33,229 bases of DNA, from assembly GCA_964353355.1 (NCBI GenBank), contig CAYGVT010000021.1:1-33229 (forward strand), written 5' to 3'. Position numbers and translations under genes: made by a program. The notes beneath the pieces were generated by a model that was not told where the DNA came from, did no database searches, and saw only the letters and a program-made list of their open reading frames with translations. Of this stretch, positions 9,501 through 16,561 are shown piece after piece; position 1 is the first letter of the stretch; each line of letters begins with the position of its first letter. The DNA comes from CAYGVT01 sp964353355 (GTDB lineage: Archaea; Thermoplasmatota; DTKX01; GCA-020343715).

Positions 9501-9808
9501 TCGCCCTTGGGGACGGCAGCTGGGATTGCGAGTGGGACTCCCTGGGAGTCCGCAACGGGGCGCACAGGCTCGCGCTCAAGGCGGTCCGGTGGGGGCGGGA
9601 GTCCCCCGTCATCGCGCGCAACGTGACCGTCTCCAATCCATTGTCCCCGGGGGACGGCGACGGCCTGCCCGTCCTGCCCATCGTGATGGCCCTCATCGCC
9701 GTCATGGCCGTTGCGGTGGTCGTCCTCCTCGCGAGGAGGCGACGGAGGTCGTCCGGGCAGCCTCCGGAGGCCGTGGGCGCGCCATCGGCTTCGGCCGGGC
9801 GGCGCTGA
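6503..9808 (+). CDS. Giant SBBP beta-propeller cell-surface protein
   Basis: About 1101 aa from ATG 6503, chosen because GGTGA at 6493-6497 sits 5 nt upstream and a signal peptide (MRPIVCLVVVAALLGALAP) follows at once; the frame is open from ATG 6425. Domains in order: an N-terminal FTENAGQ domain of the kind preceding SBBP repeats (~50-270); seven ~65 aa SBBP repeats (YSTFLGG...DFPVTAGAFQ type, ~270-710); three ~85 aa PEGA-like repeats each ending FSNWSDG or similar (~720-960); an Ig-like domain (~970-1055); a transmembrane helix (PVLPIVMALIAVMAVAVVVL) and an RRRRR anchor. It is exported and membrane-anchored; a surface adhesion or scaffold role is inferred from such architectures. Confidence 0.85.
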   Translation: MRPIVCLVVVAALLGALAPFALPDPARILVVPAPEGEGPSAMAPPPAPGPDVDGGATLARASAAFTENAGQLDDDRILFHASSHGVDVGFMRGGAVFVLRDPGRVQGVAVRLAFQGADAVAPVGRGELGHSSNFFLGNDPAAWRTGVRAFREVVYEGLYEGIDLVYRSGPEGLKYEVHVAPGADPVVIAMSYEGIDELLLGPDGCLRARTGLGDLEDAPPAAWTEGGGAVSCAYELRGPCSYGFRCGPRDAARPMVIDPLVHYSTFLGGTNGDSTDGIAVDDRGCAYVAGRTGSWDFPVTAGAFQESMASERNSVAFVAKLDSEGAALVYATYLGGSYFDGASSIAVDGLGSAYVAGSTRSEDFPVTPGALQTTFDGGNGDAFVAKLSGAGDDLVYSTYLGGGDLEEFTSIAVDADGFAYIGGITASTDFPTTPGANRTAYAGGLRDGYVAKLGTDGSTLVYSTYMGGTGDDVVSHLALDDEASVYVAGSTMSSDFPVTADACQAEFGGVIDAIVAKLDPSGARLVYATYLGGDQEDEGTALAVGPDGCIYVSGDTYSDDFPVTPGAFQTTIGAHSDCFVAKLTPSGDALAYATYINGNGYDHALDLRAEGEGTVLVCGHTGSDDFVVTPGALEDTFGGAIDAFLARLGTDGSGLVYSTFIGGSGEDRAQALAVDSSGDIYLTGPTGSPGFPVTEGALQHEKSGGEDAFVLKMSLPQCRLTVRTMPPGLKVTVDGLEVMTPCTKSVAPTTGVAVSVPSPQQIGLDARYVFSNWSDGEAQTHAVVMDAPKELVVTFSVEYLVTVGSVPPGLEVIVDGLEGPAPWSGWRAASTSLAVSAPSPQQEVAGTRDAFRGWSDGGAPAHDIVLDGPIALTATFEQQCAVTLETRPPGIPVKADGEWRPTPTVLWWANGSAHELSVSPAYEDLVFAAWSDGGEASRALTVNGPLIVTATFAPAPVTVLLAGPVEAQSVAGRVGMSGNATAAASIWLSVDDGAWTNVTVALGDGSWDCEWDSLGVRNGAHRLALKAVRWGRESPVIARNVTVSNPLSPGDGDGLPVLPIVMALIAVMAVAVVVLLARRRRRSSGQPPEAVGAPSASAGRR

Positions 9809-9889
9809 GAGGATGGCTGGAGGGCTCGTTTCTCGTTATCGATGCCTGTCCCGTCCGACCCTGGTGCTATACCGGCTTCCCGCGCCCGC

Positions 9890-9955
9890 CGGACCATCGC
9901 AGTCCTGCGCACCTCGACCGGGCGGCCCGAGGCCGGCTGCGCAGCGTCTCCTCGT
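9890..9955 (+). pseudogene. wecB 3-prime fragment fused to a hairpin remnant
   Basis: Bases ~9899-9932 (CCTGCGCACCTCGACCG, then GGCGGCCCGAGGCC) match the wecB stretch encoding VLRTSTERPEA at 33100-33130. The match stops where GGCTGCGCAGCGTCTCCTCG, the right flank of the island hairpin, begins. The hairpin arms are gone. It is a recombination scar between wecB-derived and cassette DNA. Confidence 0.6.
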
Positions 9956-9996
9956 CGTCCGGACGTTCTCTTACGATGGTCATCCAACGCTCCCGG

Positions 9997-10512
9997 TCAA
10001 CGTCCCCGCCCAATCTCCCTCCTCGCCCTCCCGACCCACCTCGCCGCCTCCCTCCTCATCCTCCGGTCCAGCCTCCTGCACCTCCCCGCCCGCTCCAGGC
10101 ACCTCGCCGCGATGCGCAGGCACACGCCGGCCCTCCCCGGCATCTCCAGCCCCCGCAGCCCCCCGAGGACCGCCAGGGGCTCCTCCTCGAAGTAGAGCCC
10201 CCAAGCCGCCCTCTCGAGAGCCCGCTCTGCAGCAGACCTCCCGGCCCTCCATCTCACCGCCTCGTCGAGGAGGGCGACGACGCACAGGCCCGCGAGGAGG
10301 GACGTGGCCAGGTACAGAACGGGGCCGCTCATGTCCGGGACGCATGCAAGAGCGAGGGTGAGGACGGCCGCCGCCAGGAGCGGGAGGGGCCAGGCCGCCG
10401 GGACGGAGCACGGCTCGGGAGTGACCTCCTTCACCGGCCACTCCCCGGTGACCTCGGGCGCGCGGCGTGGGGGCCGTCGGCCCGTCTGCCCCTCCGGGCG
10501 TCCCCGGCTCAC
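9997..10512 (-). CDS. Cassette two-helix membrane protein, copy C
   Basis: A 171 aa protein, GTG start at 10512 overlapping the AbrB-type stop as GTGA. Membrane helices lie at residues ~38-58 and ~62-82, preceded by a Pro/Arg-rich tail and followed by ~90 Arg-rich residues with AAWGLYFEEEP, EMPGRAGVCL, AGRCRR and MRREAARW. Both genes and the promoter box are intact, making this one of two complete cassettes. Tight coupling to a DNA-binding mini-protein resembles a toxin-antitoxin or autoregulated effector pair, which is inference. It converges with the SBBP gene. Confidence 0.7.
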   Translation of the reverse strand: MSRGRPEGQTGRRPPRRAPEVTGEWPVKEVTPEPCSVPAAWPLPLLAAAVLTLALACVPDMSGPVLYLATSLLAGLCVVALLDEAVRWRAGRSAAERALERAAWGLYFEEEPLAVLGGLRGLEMPGRAGVCLRIAARCLERAGRCRRLDRRMRREAARWVGRARREIGRGR

Positions 10513-10664
10513 TCCTTCGCCCGTATCAGCAGGAGCTTGCCGTCCTCGAGGCGCCACTCCATGACGTCGCCCTTCTGGATCCGGAGGGCCTGGGCGAGCG
10601 CGCGGGGGAGCGAGATGGTGAGCTGACCGCTGGGGTGCTGCTGGACGATGACTCGGTTCGACAT
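10509..10664 (-). CDS. SpoVT/AbrB-type DNA-binding protein, cassette C
   Basis: A 51 aa protein. The swapped-hairpin AbrB pattern is clear: MSNRVIVQQHPSGQLTISLP, then RALAQALRIQKGD and WRLEDGKLLLIRAKE. AbrB-fold proteins of this size bind DNA as dimers and commonly repress their own operon, often as antitoxins. The ATG at 10664 is the first in frame after a minus-strand TATA (~10692-10701). Its stop overlaps the membrane-protein start. Confidence 0.8.
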   Translation of the reverse strand: MSNRVIVQQHPSGQLTISLPRALAQALRIQKGDVMEWRLEDGKLLLIRAKE

Positions 10665-10689
10665 ATTTAATGGTACGTATAATGTTCAA

Positions 10690-10731
10690 TACTATATTAA
10701 GATTACCATTGAGGGGTGAGTGAAAGTGGGG
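10690..10731 (-). promoter_or_regulatory. Cassette C promoter with conserved box
   Basis: On the minus strand a box CCCACTTTCACTCACCCC (10712-10729) is followed ~11 nt later by a TATA-like CTTAATATAG. The same box precedes the AbrB genes at 13875, 19983 and 27325 at nearly the same distance (46-49 nt from the start codon where measured). It is a likely operator or activator site. Confidence 0.6.
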
Positions 10732-11095
10732 GCGCCAGAGTACCCCGTTAAACCTGTTCACTGGACAGGGTGGCACAAGCACGGTCTGACAGCCCTGCTT
10801 CACACTCTACATTTTCATCTCCATTTTATCGACATCAGACGCGCCCGAGGGAGGGCATCGCATTTTAATTCTCCTTTGATTTATATACTGCCCCCGAACA
10901 AATCTAAAGAAAGACAATCCAATCCCAATGGGAAAAGATATATCAGATGCCCGTAACCATAAGGGCCGTTGCGGCTGGAAACCGTAATCAATAACAAATA
11001 GTGTGCAAGAACCAGATGAAAGGCCTTATATAGCCATCCACAATCGGGCTAGATAAAAGGTAGTTCCTGCAAAGACACACCCTGAGGAGAATGAA
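10732..11095. other. AT-rich intergenic region with promoters
   Basis: Two plus-strand TATA candidates stand at ~10879-10888 (TTTATATACT) and ~11023-11030 (CTTATATAG). The second is well placed for the gene at 11096. The first could drive a short transcript from ~10905 holding small hairpins (CCCAATGGG, GCCGTTGCGGC), but no known RNA was recognised. Confidence 0.4.
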
Positions 11096-12043
11096 ATGAA
11101 AAATAAAAAGGGTGGAGGAAAGCGGAAGAGGGTCCAGACCAAGTCTAGACCAGAGAGAATCGACCCCGTCGGGGTGCGCAACGCAACCCTCTACATAGCC
11201 GAGGAGAAATTGCGCAGATGCGATGGCAGGGCCGCAGGGATCAAATTCAATAAGCTCGTATTCTCCATCCATCTCGCATTCTCGAAGGCATCCAATACCA
11301 AACTGCATTTCACGCTTCCCTACCGATGGTACCTATATGGAGCGGTCGTGGATACCGCTGAACTCGGTGGAGTGATCGATATCGACCACGAGGAGGACGA
11401 GATGAGGTCCACCGTGCGGTACCGTGGAGCGAAACCGCACGTTGATCCCGCGGTCCATGAAGAAATCGAGCGAATCTGCGACCGATTCTGTGCGCAATAT
11501 CCACGGACCGACAGACATGATGACATGCTCCGGGAGAATTATAAATCCGCCAAGCTGGATTTCCAGCGGGCTTTCCTGGAATGGAACATCCTTGTCCAAG
11601 ACATGAAACACGGTTCGGTCGAGATTTCGAATACCCTTCTGAGGCGCTACCTGATCGACCTTCAGCGCGACTTTCCCGAGGACCTAGAACCGAGACTCGA
11701 ACCAGGGTTCCGACGATTAGCGGTGTATATCGAGGGATTACTATCCCGACCGCACCCGCTCAGAATGACTGAGGTAAGGCTCGTTGGAGACCTCATGTGG
11801 GAATTCTGGTCCATTTTCTGCCTTTTCCTTTCCATTAAGTACAACGAAGGCATCTCGCAGAGACGACTCGATGGATATCGCGCCCGGTCGGAAGAGGAAC
11901 TTAGGGCATACAAACGACGTCTCGACGCCCTTCTTGAGGAAGCCTACCTGAGGGACGATACGGGGGGGCTCGATGAGGAAACGCTGAAAATGCTCTCTTC
12001 CCTTCTGGAATCGAGGACCGTTCGTGCACTGGAGGAGGAATGA
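11096..12043 (+). CDS. Partner protein of PIN module, copy 1
   Basis: A 315 aa protein of an unnamed family, related to the 327 aa protein at 20360-21343: both have FNKL/FNKV, a helix, then LPYRWYLYG or LPHCWYRYG, and later F-x-FQRxF. The WYxYG patch resembles that of Panacea-like antitoxin proteins, so an antitoxin role is possible. GAGGAG at 11084-11089 supports the ATG. The last codon region overlaps an ATG as ATGA, exactly as in the second module, showing coupling to the PIN gene. GC is lower than that of the flanks. Confidence 0.6.
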   Translation: MKNKKGGGKRKRVQTKSRPERIDPVGVRNATLYIAEEKLRRCDGRAAGIKFNKLVFSIHLAFSKASNTKLHFTLPYRWYLYGAVVDTAELGGVIDIDHEEDEMRSTVRYRGAKPHVDPAVHEEIERICDRFCAQYPRTDRHDDMLRENYKSAKLDFQRAFLEWNILVQDMKHGSVEISNTLLRRYLIDLQRDFPEDLEPRLEPGFRRLAVYIEGLLSRPHPLRMTEVRLVGDLMWEFWSIFCLFLSIKYNEGISQRRLDGYRARSEEELRAYKRRLDALLEEAYLRDDTGGLDEETLKMLSSLLESRTVRALEEE

Positions 12044-12736
12044 CGGATCCTCCTTTCATGCGACACCATGATCCTTGTTGGGCTGTGTATCAAAGAGGCG
12101 GACAGGCTAGGCGTTCCCGTTAGCGAGTTCGTTGGTCGGTCAGGTCCAACGGTTTTCGCGGTGGGCAGAGCCTACCAGGAATATGAATCCTTGATGTACG
12201 GTTACGATAATCCCCGAACGGGTCTATATGAACAACTCGTCTCCGATCTCGCCAAAGTGTCAGTGGTGCTCGACGGATTCTCCGGTACGGATGTCAGGGA
12301 AGCACTCTCCCAGGCCGGTCTGGTTGGCGACGAGCTGGACAGGGTCGCACGATGGCTGGCTTCGATGACGGTGTCACCGGATGATGGTTTGGGTCTTGGT
12401 AGTGCAGTGCGGACGGCGCTCAGGCGTTGGGAGAGCACCATCGCCCATCGCAGATCGGCCCTTCAGGAGATTGTCCCCAGATGGGATCCGGACACGGACG
12501 ACATTCCAGAGATCGACCGAATCGAGGGCGAGATTGCCATCAAGTGGCCTAGCAATGGGTCCTGGAGAGTCGACCGGCTCATCTTTGCCCAGACCCACGG
12601 CAGGGCATGCAAAGAACCTGTTGCTTTCGTCTCGGAGGATCGAAGGCATTTCGGCCATCGCCGAGAGACCCTGCTCAGAATGACACGCATCCATGAAATC
12701 GAGGGCCTCGACGGAGGACCACTTCCTCCTAGATGA
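12040..12736 (+). pseudogene. PIN-domain nuclease gene with N-terminal frameshift
   Basis: From ATG 12040 (ATGA overlap) the frame reads MTDPPFM and then leaves register; from ~12060 the other frame reads CDTMILVGLCIKEADRLG and continues to 12736. One extra base near 12059 would give MTDPPFICDT, matching MTRTPIILDTCAL of the intact PIN gene at 21340. PIN acids remain: Asp of CDT, Glu of YQEYES, Asp of RVDRLIF and Asp of VSEDRRHF. PIN proteins are metal-dependent RNases and often VapC-type toxins. The first in-frame ATG downstream (12068) would lose the first catalytic Asp. Either the toxin is dead or there is a sequence error. Confidence 0.65.
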
Positions 12737-12850
12737 GCGACATTCACCTCATTTCGATCCGCTGGATCATCCGGTCCGACAGCCTTGCTGCATCACCGCC
12801 ATCATCAATTACCGATAAAGGAATCCCCCTTACACCCCGAGGCACCCTAC

Positions 12851-13027
12851 ATGGGAAAGCGCGGTCGCATGATAGGCTATGCCAAATTCGTCTGCCCGAG
12901 CTGCGGTCACGGCGTCCCCGCGACGTGGCGCAAGCGCACCAAGATGTACGAGGGCAAATGCAACCACTGCGGGTCCTGGCAGAAGTTCCTCAGCCCCGGC
13001 GGGCCCGCGGTGCAGACGCTCGGATAG
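12851..13027 (+). CDS. Zinc-ribbon mini-protein, copy 1
   Basis: A 58 aa protein, MGKRGRMIGYAKFVCPSC then a second knuckle CNHCG, ending AVQTLG. Two CxxC pairs 22 residues apart make a zinc ribbon. Basic residues (WRKRTKMYEG) between them suggest nucleic-acid binding. It is nearly identical to the product at 27876-28052, and the homology extends into both flanks. No partner is evident; the hairpin follows at 86 nt. Confidence 0.7.
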   Translation: MGKRGRMIGYAKFVCPSCGHGVPATWRKRTKMYEGKCNHCGSWQKFLSPGGPAVQTLG

Positions 13028-13113
13028 GGGGTCGGACGTCCCCTGCCCTGGGGGCACGGCTAGTGGCACCGGCGATCCTAGTGCATCTTTCCAACACACC
13101 CTATCCCTGGCAA

Positions 13114-13139
13114 GGCCGGCGCGCGTGTGCGCGCCGGCC
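13114..13139. repeat. 26-nt island hairpin, copy 3
   Basis: Perfect arms GGCCGGCGCGC and GCGCGCCGGCC with a GTGT loop. Left flank CCCTGGCAAGGCC, right flank CGCGCAGCGTTCCTCCG. It lies 56 nt beyond the stop of cassette D. Confidence 0.85.
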
Positions 13140-13195
13140 GCGCAGCGTTCCTCCGTCGTCGACGCACCCGCCATTAGATGTCCAATAACCCCCGT

Positions 13196-13717
13196 TCATC
13201 GCTCCATCTCCCCCCTCGCCCTCCTCACCCACCTCGCCGTCTCCCTCCTCATCCCCCTCTCCAGCCTCCTGCACCTCCCCGCCCTCTCCAGGCACCGTAC
13301 CGCCAAGCGCAGGCACAGCCCGGCCCTCCCCGGCATCTCCAGCCCCCTCAGCCCCCCGATGACCGCCAGGGGCTCATCCTCGAAATAGAGCCCCCACGCC
13401 GCCCTCTCGAGGGCCCGCTCGGCCGTCGGCCGCGAGGCCCTCCACCTGACCGCCTCGTCGGCCACGACGGCGCAGCACAGGCCCGCGAGCGCGGAGACGG
13501 CCATGCGGCGCAGAGCGTCGCTCGCGCCCGGCATCAGGATAACGGCCAGGGACGCGACGGACAGCGTCATGACGAGGACCGGGAAGATATCCGGTCGTGA
13601 GCCCGGTCCCGGGCTAGGCCCGTCCGCCGGCCATTCCCGGTCCACCTCGGGCGCCCGGCGTAATGAGGGCGCCCTGATCTGCCCCCGAGGGCTCACCCAG
13701 GTCTCTCCGTTACTCAC
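13196..13717 (-). CDS. Cassette two-helix membrane protein, copy D
   Basis: A 173 aa protein; GTG start at 13717 overlaps the AbrB-type stop as GTGA. Membrane helices at residues ~44-63 and ~68-88; then AAWGLYFEDEP, EMPGRAGLCL, AGRCRR and MRRETARW. It is intact with an intact regulator and promoter, the second complete cassette. Most similar to copies C and F. The short loop between the helices and the long Arg-rich tail suggest both ends are cytoplasmic. Function unknown. Confidence 0.7.
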   Translation of the reverse strand: MSNGETWVSPRGQIRAPSLRRAPEVDREWPADGPSPGPGSRPDIFPVLVMTLSVASLAVILMPGASDALRRMAVSALAGLCCAVVADEAVRWRASRPTAERALERAAWGLYFEDEPLAVIGGLRGLEMPGRAGLCLRLAVRCLERAGRCRRLERGMRRETARWVRRARGEMER

Positions 13718-13875
13718 TTCTTCTCTTTGACCAGGCGGAGCAATAGCTCGCCGTCCCTCAGCATCCACCTGGCCGGCTGGCCCTTCGTGATGCCGAGGGC
13801 CCCCGCGAGGGCGCTGGGGATGGTCACGGTGAACTGCCCCTGGGGGAGCCGCTGGATGCGGACGTCGTTGGACAC
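13714..13875 (-). CDS. SpoVT/AbrB-type DNA-binding protein, cassette D
   Basis: A 53 aa protein from GTG 13875, aligned with the ATG of its paralogues: VRIQRLPQGQFTVTIPSALA, then GALGITKGQPARW and MLRDGELLLRLVKEKK. It has diverged at the dimer end (KGQPARW instead of KGDVMEW), so it may read a different operator or pair specifically with its own membrane partner. Confidence 0.8.
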   Translation of the reverse strand: MSNDVRIQRLPQGQFTVTIPSALAGALGITKGQPARWMLRDGELLLRLVKEKK

Positions 13876-13899
13876 GCATATTAGGTATAATATTGAAAC

Positions 13900-13939
13900 C
13901 AATATATATGTTTCGACGCCGGGGGTGGGCGAAAGTGGG
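13900..13939 (-). promoter_or_regulatory. Cassette D promoter with conserved box
   Basis: On the minus strand the box CCCACTTTCGCCCACCCC (13922-13939) precedes a TATA box (CATATATATTGG, ~13901-13912). The run GAAACCAATATATAT occurs here at 13896-13910 and again at 13946-13960, so the TATA region itself is duplicated on the far side of the box. Confidence 0.65.
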
Positions 13940-14153
13940 CCCAATGAAACCAATATATATTGAAATATTATAGAATTCTGATGTATTCAGCAATTATTAT
14001 TTGTCATAGTTTGAGCGAAAAAGGATATTAATGCATATGACCATGACCAACCCAAATCAGACTGGGCAGATAGATGAGGACGCTTTAGGAAAAGTGACAA
14101 TATCTGAAAATAACAGAAAAACGCAAGAGCATGTACTACGGCGGTGTATTTAG

Positions 14154-14756
14154 ATGGGCGACATTGAATTTGAGCTCGCGGGTGCGAACATCGTGGTCCT
14201 CGCTGAAACATTCAATCCCTCCATCGCGTCCAAGGAATGGCTAGCGGAGAAGGGTGTGATAAAGGAGGGCGTTACAGGATTCATCCACATGCCCGTAACA
14301 TCAATCATCGAGACCCCCACTTTATCATTGTTCGTTGATATGACTAAGCTGCAGATCTCGCTTAAATCGCCCCGTGAGAGTCAATTAGCGAAACTGGTTT
14401 CGACATCAACAGCATATATTGAGGCGCTACCAGAAACCCCCTATAAAGCCGTGGGGCTCAACTTCGCATTTACGCTTAAGGACCGGGTTCGATTGAAAGC
14501 GGAATTCTTACCAGATCGGGCCCCTCTCCAGCGACTTGTAGGGGCCACTGTCGAACGAGGTGTCCTTCTTGTATTTCCGGTTTCGGTCTTTCGCACGATG
14601 ATGAGCCTCAAACCCACAGGTGAGAAGAATCTGGATGCTTCATTCAATTTTCATAGGGACGTCGAGGGCTCAAAGGCCGTGCTTGCCACCCTGAGGCACC
14701 ATGCCGATTGCATCAAGAAGGCCGAGGAAATTCTCGGAGGGATGATAGTTGAATAA
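14154..14756 (+). CDS. Uncharacterised 200 aa protein, first gene of retropepsin operon 1
   Basis: I do not recognise the family. The product is a mixed alpha/beta protein with alternating strands (VTGFIHMPVTSIIETPTLSLFVD, VGLNFAFTL, GVLLVFPVSVF) and a C-terminal helix, somewhat like TIGR04255-type proteins. It overlaps the next gene by 8 nt, and lower GC unites the three genes. A TATA-like GGATATTAATG lies ~14024-14034. Any role is by association with the DUF5678-like and protease genes. Confidence 0.55.
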   Translation: MGDIEFELAGANIVVLAETFNPSIASKEWLAEKGVIKEGVTGFIHMPVTSIIETPTLSLFVDMTKLQISLKSPRESQLAKLVSTSTAYIEALPETPYKAVGLNFAFTLKDRVRLKAEFLPDRAPLQRLVGATVERGVLLVFPVSVFRTMMSLKPTGEKNLDASFNFHRDVEGSKAVLATLRHHADCIKKAEEILGGMIVE

Positions 14757-15297
14757 TAGCTCTCGGGCTGCTCCCTTCCATGATTTCGATGATACAACGG
14801 CCCGAGACGCGCCCCCACCACCTATAAGGCCTTCTGACCGCGACCCTTGGCGAAATCGTCTCATCCTTGATGCGATTCCTGGTATTGTCATGAATGGTTC
14901 CACTTTCAAGGCAATGAGGCTCGGAGGAATTCATGACGACACATGCCCAATCAGTTATGATCCCCTGCAGGCCGCTACGATGGATGTGACGATGTCGGAG
15001 CTCCTTTCTCGAGTAATGGTACAGTATACCAATCCCTCTAGCAGATCTGTGCAGACCGAGGGGATTGATGAGCAACGATTGCTCAATAGGAAGTTCTACG
15101 AAGAATTCAGGACGGAAATCGATACAAGGTACAACGGTCGCGTGGTCGTTATCGCCAATGGAGCTATCGCGGCAGTGGCTGATAGCTTTGAAGCGGTGAA
15201 GGATATCGCCGATAATGCAGAACATCGTCTTGTATTCAGGGCGGGGGGGAAGAAATGGCAGACGCGACGCACCCGCTTGCCGATCTCACGGAAATAA
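14749..15297 (+). CDS. DUF5678-like protein of retropepsin operon 1
   Basis: A 182 aa protein from TTG 14749, overlapping both neighbours. The C-terminal part, RYNGRVVVIANGAIAAVADS and the following helix, has the layout of DUF5678 (a short beta hairpin, tyr-x-G-x-W/V-V-x-I, then helix). The N-terminal ~120 residues are unlike any family I know. In archaea DUF5678 genes frequently neighbour retropepsin-like proteases, as here and at 28231-28990. A later start is possible because TTG is weak. Confidence 0.5.
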   Translation: MNNSSRAAPFHDFDDTTARDAPPPPIRPSDRDPWRNRLILDAIPGIVMNGSTFKAMRLGGIHDDTCPISYDPLQAATMDVTMSELLSRVMVQYTNPSSRSVQTEGIDEQRLLNRKFYEEFRTEIDTRYNGRVVVIANGAIAAVADSFEAVKDIADNAEHRLVFRAGGKKWQTRRTRLPISRK

Positions 15298-15710
15298 AGC
15301 GATGGGCATTTGAGACTCCTCCCAAGTTGGATATCAATTTGCGGAGCTTCGCGGGATTGGTTTTCCCGAGACGCAGACATTCCTATAAGGCAATAATAGA
15401 TACGGGATTTGACTATGAAATCCTTATGTCGAACGACATCTACGAGGTTCTTAAGCTCCGGAAATGGGAATATCCAGATCAAAGAACCTTTATTCTGATG
15501 GACGGAAGCCCGTTTCCTTGTTGGGAATCCCTTACCGAGGTGACAATCACAGGAACCGATTTGTGCATTCCCGAGGTCCCAGTAGTTACTCCGGTAGATG
15601 ATAACGGAACAACTTATCTCAACCTTGGAGCGGACTTTATTAAAAGGCTACGGCTCCTTCTGCTGGGGAACCTGGACCATCCAGAGATTGTTTTATTAGG
15701 CAATCAGTAA
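15255..15710 (+). CDS. Retropepsin-like aspartic protease, copy 1
   Basis: A 151 aa protein. The catalytic motif is AIIDTGFDYEIL (DTG at 49-51), followed by a flap-like FILMDGSPF and a C-terminal LGADFIKRLRLLLLGN, matching the single-domain clan AA (retropepsin) fold that acts as a dimer. Overlap of 43 nt with the DUF5678-like gene indicates one operon. What it cleaves is unknown; the partners are candidate substrates. The size fits microbial retropepsin-like proteins. Confidence 0.7.
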   Translation: MADATHPLADLTEIKRWAFETPPKLDINLRSFAGLVFPRRRHSYKAIIDTGFDYEILMSNDIYEVLKLRKWEYPDQRTFILMDGSPFPCWESLTEVTITGTDLCIPEVPVVTPVDDNGTTYLNLGADFIKRLRLLLLGNLDHPEIVLLGNQ

Positions 15711-15772
15711 TAACTAGCATTTCTCAGCGCGGTCGCCATTCCAATCTTCCCAATCCCAGATTTCGCATATCC

Positions 15773-16072
15773 TTTCTTCGACATGCTCGCCCTCATGAAG
15801 CGCTGCTCCCGGGTCCTCTCCGACTCCGGCGGCCTCCAGGAGGAGGTCACGGCGCCCAGCATCGGGAAGTACATAATCGTCCTGCGCACCTCGACCGAGC
15901 GGCCGGAGGCCGTCGAGGCCGGCCACGCCAGGGTCATGGGCTTCGAGAAGGAGGCCATCTGGGAGGAGATGGAGGCGCGCGCCGGCAAGGGCAGGCCGAG
16001 CCGGGAGCATCCGTACGGGACGGGCGACGCCGCGAGGAGAATAGTCGATGCGCTCGAGAGATTCCTCGCGTA
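15773..16072 (+). pseudogene. wecB 3-prime fragment 1
   Basis: Homologous to the last ~100 codons of UDP-GlcNAc 2-epimerase, from FFDMLALMKRCSRVLSDSGG to DALERFLA and a TAG stop. It aligns with the genuine wecB at 32996-33229. It lacks the first ~270 residues and has no start region of its own, although ATG 15783 opens the frame. The frame has stayed open, so the fragment is recent or maintained by conversion. Confidence 0.7.
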
Positions 16073-16273
16073 GTAAGCATCTGTAATTTGTCGCTCAAAC
16101 GTCATGGGTCTCCACTGATCACGTATTCAAACACGAATTGGACCGATATCAAATAGATTCACATGGGAGCTCACAAATCCCGCAAGGGCGGATACAAGCC
16201 CTGCAGGGATGCTTGCCAGTGGGGCTCATCTCGATGGTTATAAATAAAAAGGTACCCTGGTTCCAGGCCGCAT

Positions 16274-16557
16274 TCAGGGTGTTACCCTGCCCCTCTGCCT
16301 GAGGAGCGTCACATATGATTCCCCAGTGAGAGGACAGTCAACGAAATCCTGGAGTTCTCTGCTTGTCAGCCCAAGTTGCCTTCGGACATGGCCTAGAAGA
16401 GTGACCCCATATTCCGATATCCCATGACTGATCTTCGTCCTGATCGATGTCTTCTTTCCATCCACCAAAGGACGTAGAAGGTATGGTGGGTCTCAGTCGC
16501 CCTGAAGCCCTTGGCCTCGAGTGCCCTTCTAAGCGCACGGGTTCTGTTCACGACCAC
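16274..16557 (-). pseudogene. HicA-like small gene with frameshift
   Basis: From GTG 16557 the frame reads VVVNRTRALRRALEAKGFRA and HHTFYVL; after ~16468 a different frame continues VDGKKTSIRTKISHGISEYG to 16274. One missing base near 16468 would restore HHTFYVLLVDGKKTS. The pattern of an N-terminal helix, a K-G-F turn, HH and KISHG resembles HicA (a double-stranded-RNA-binding-fold mRNA interferase). It starts 5 nt after the stop of the 349 aa gene, so the two form an operon. Either it is inactivated or there is a sequence error. Confidence 0.5.
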
Positions 16558-16561
16558 TCAA

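Noticed and set aside
9139..10626. 495-codon plus-strand frame
   Set aside because: Out-of-frame reading of the SBBP 3-prime end and antisense reading of cassette C.
12041..12043. TGA readthrough (selenocysteine or pyrrolysine-like) joining the 11096 gene with the PIN frame
   Set aside because: The same ATGA overlap ends the homologous gene at 21343, so TGA is a true stop and a frameshift in the PIN start explains the data better.
16073..16273. Possible RNA gene between the wecB fragment and the HicA-like gene
   Set aside because: Short complementary stretches exist, but no consistent fold, promoter spacing or second copy was found.
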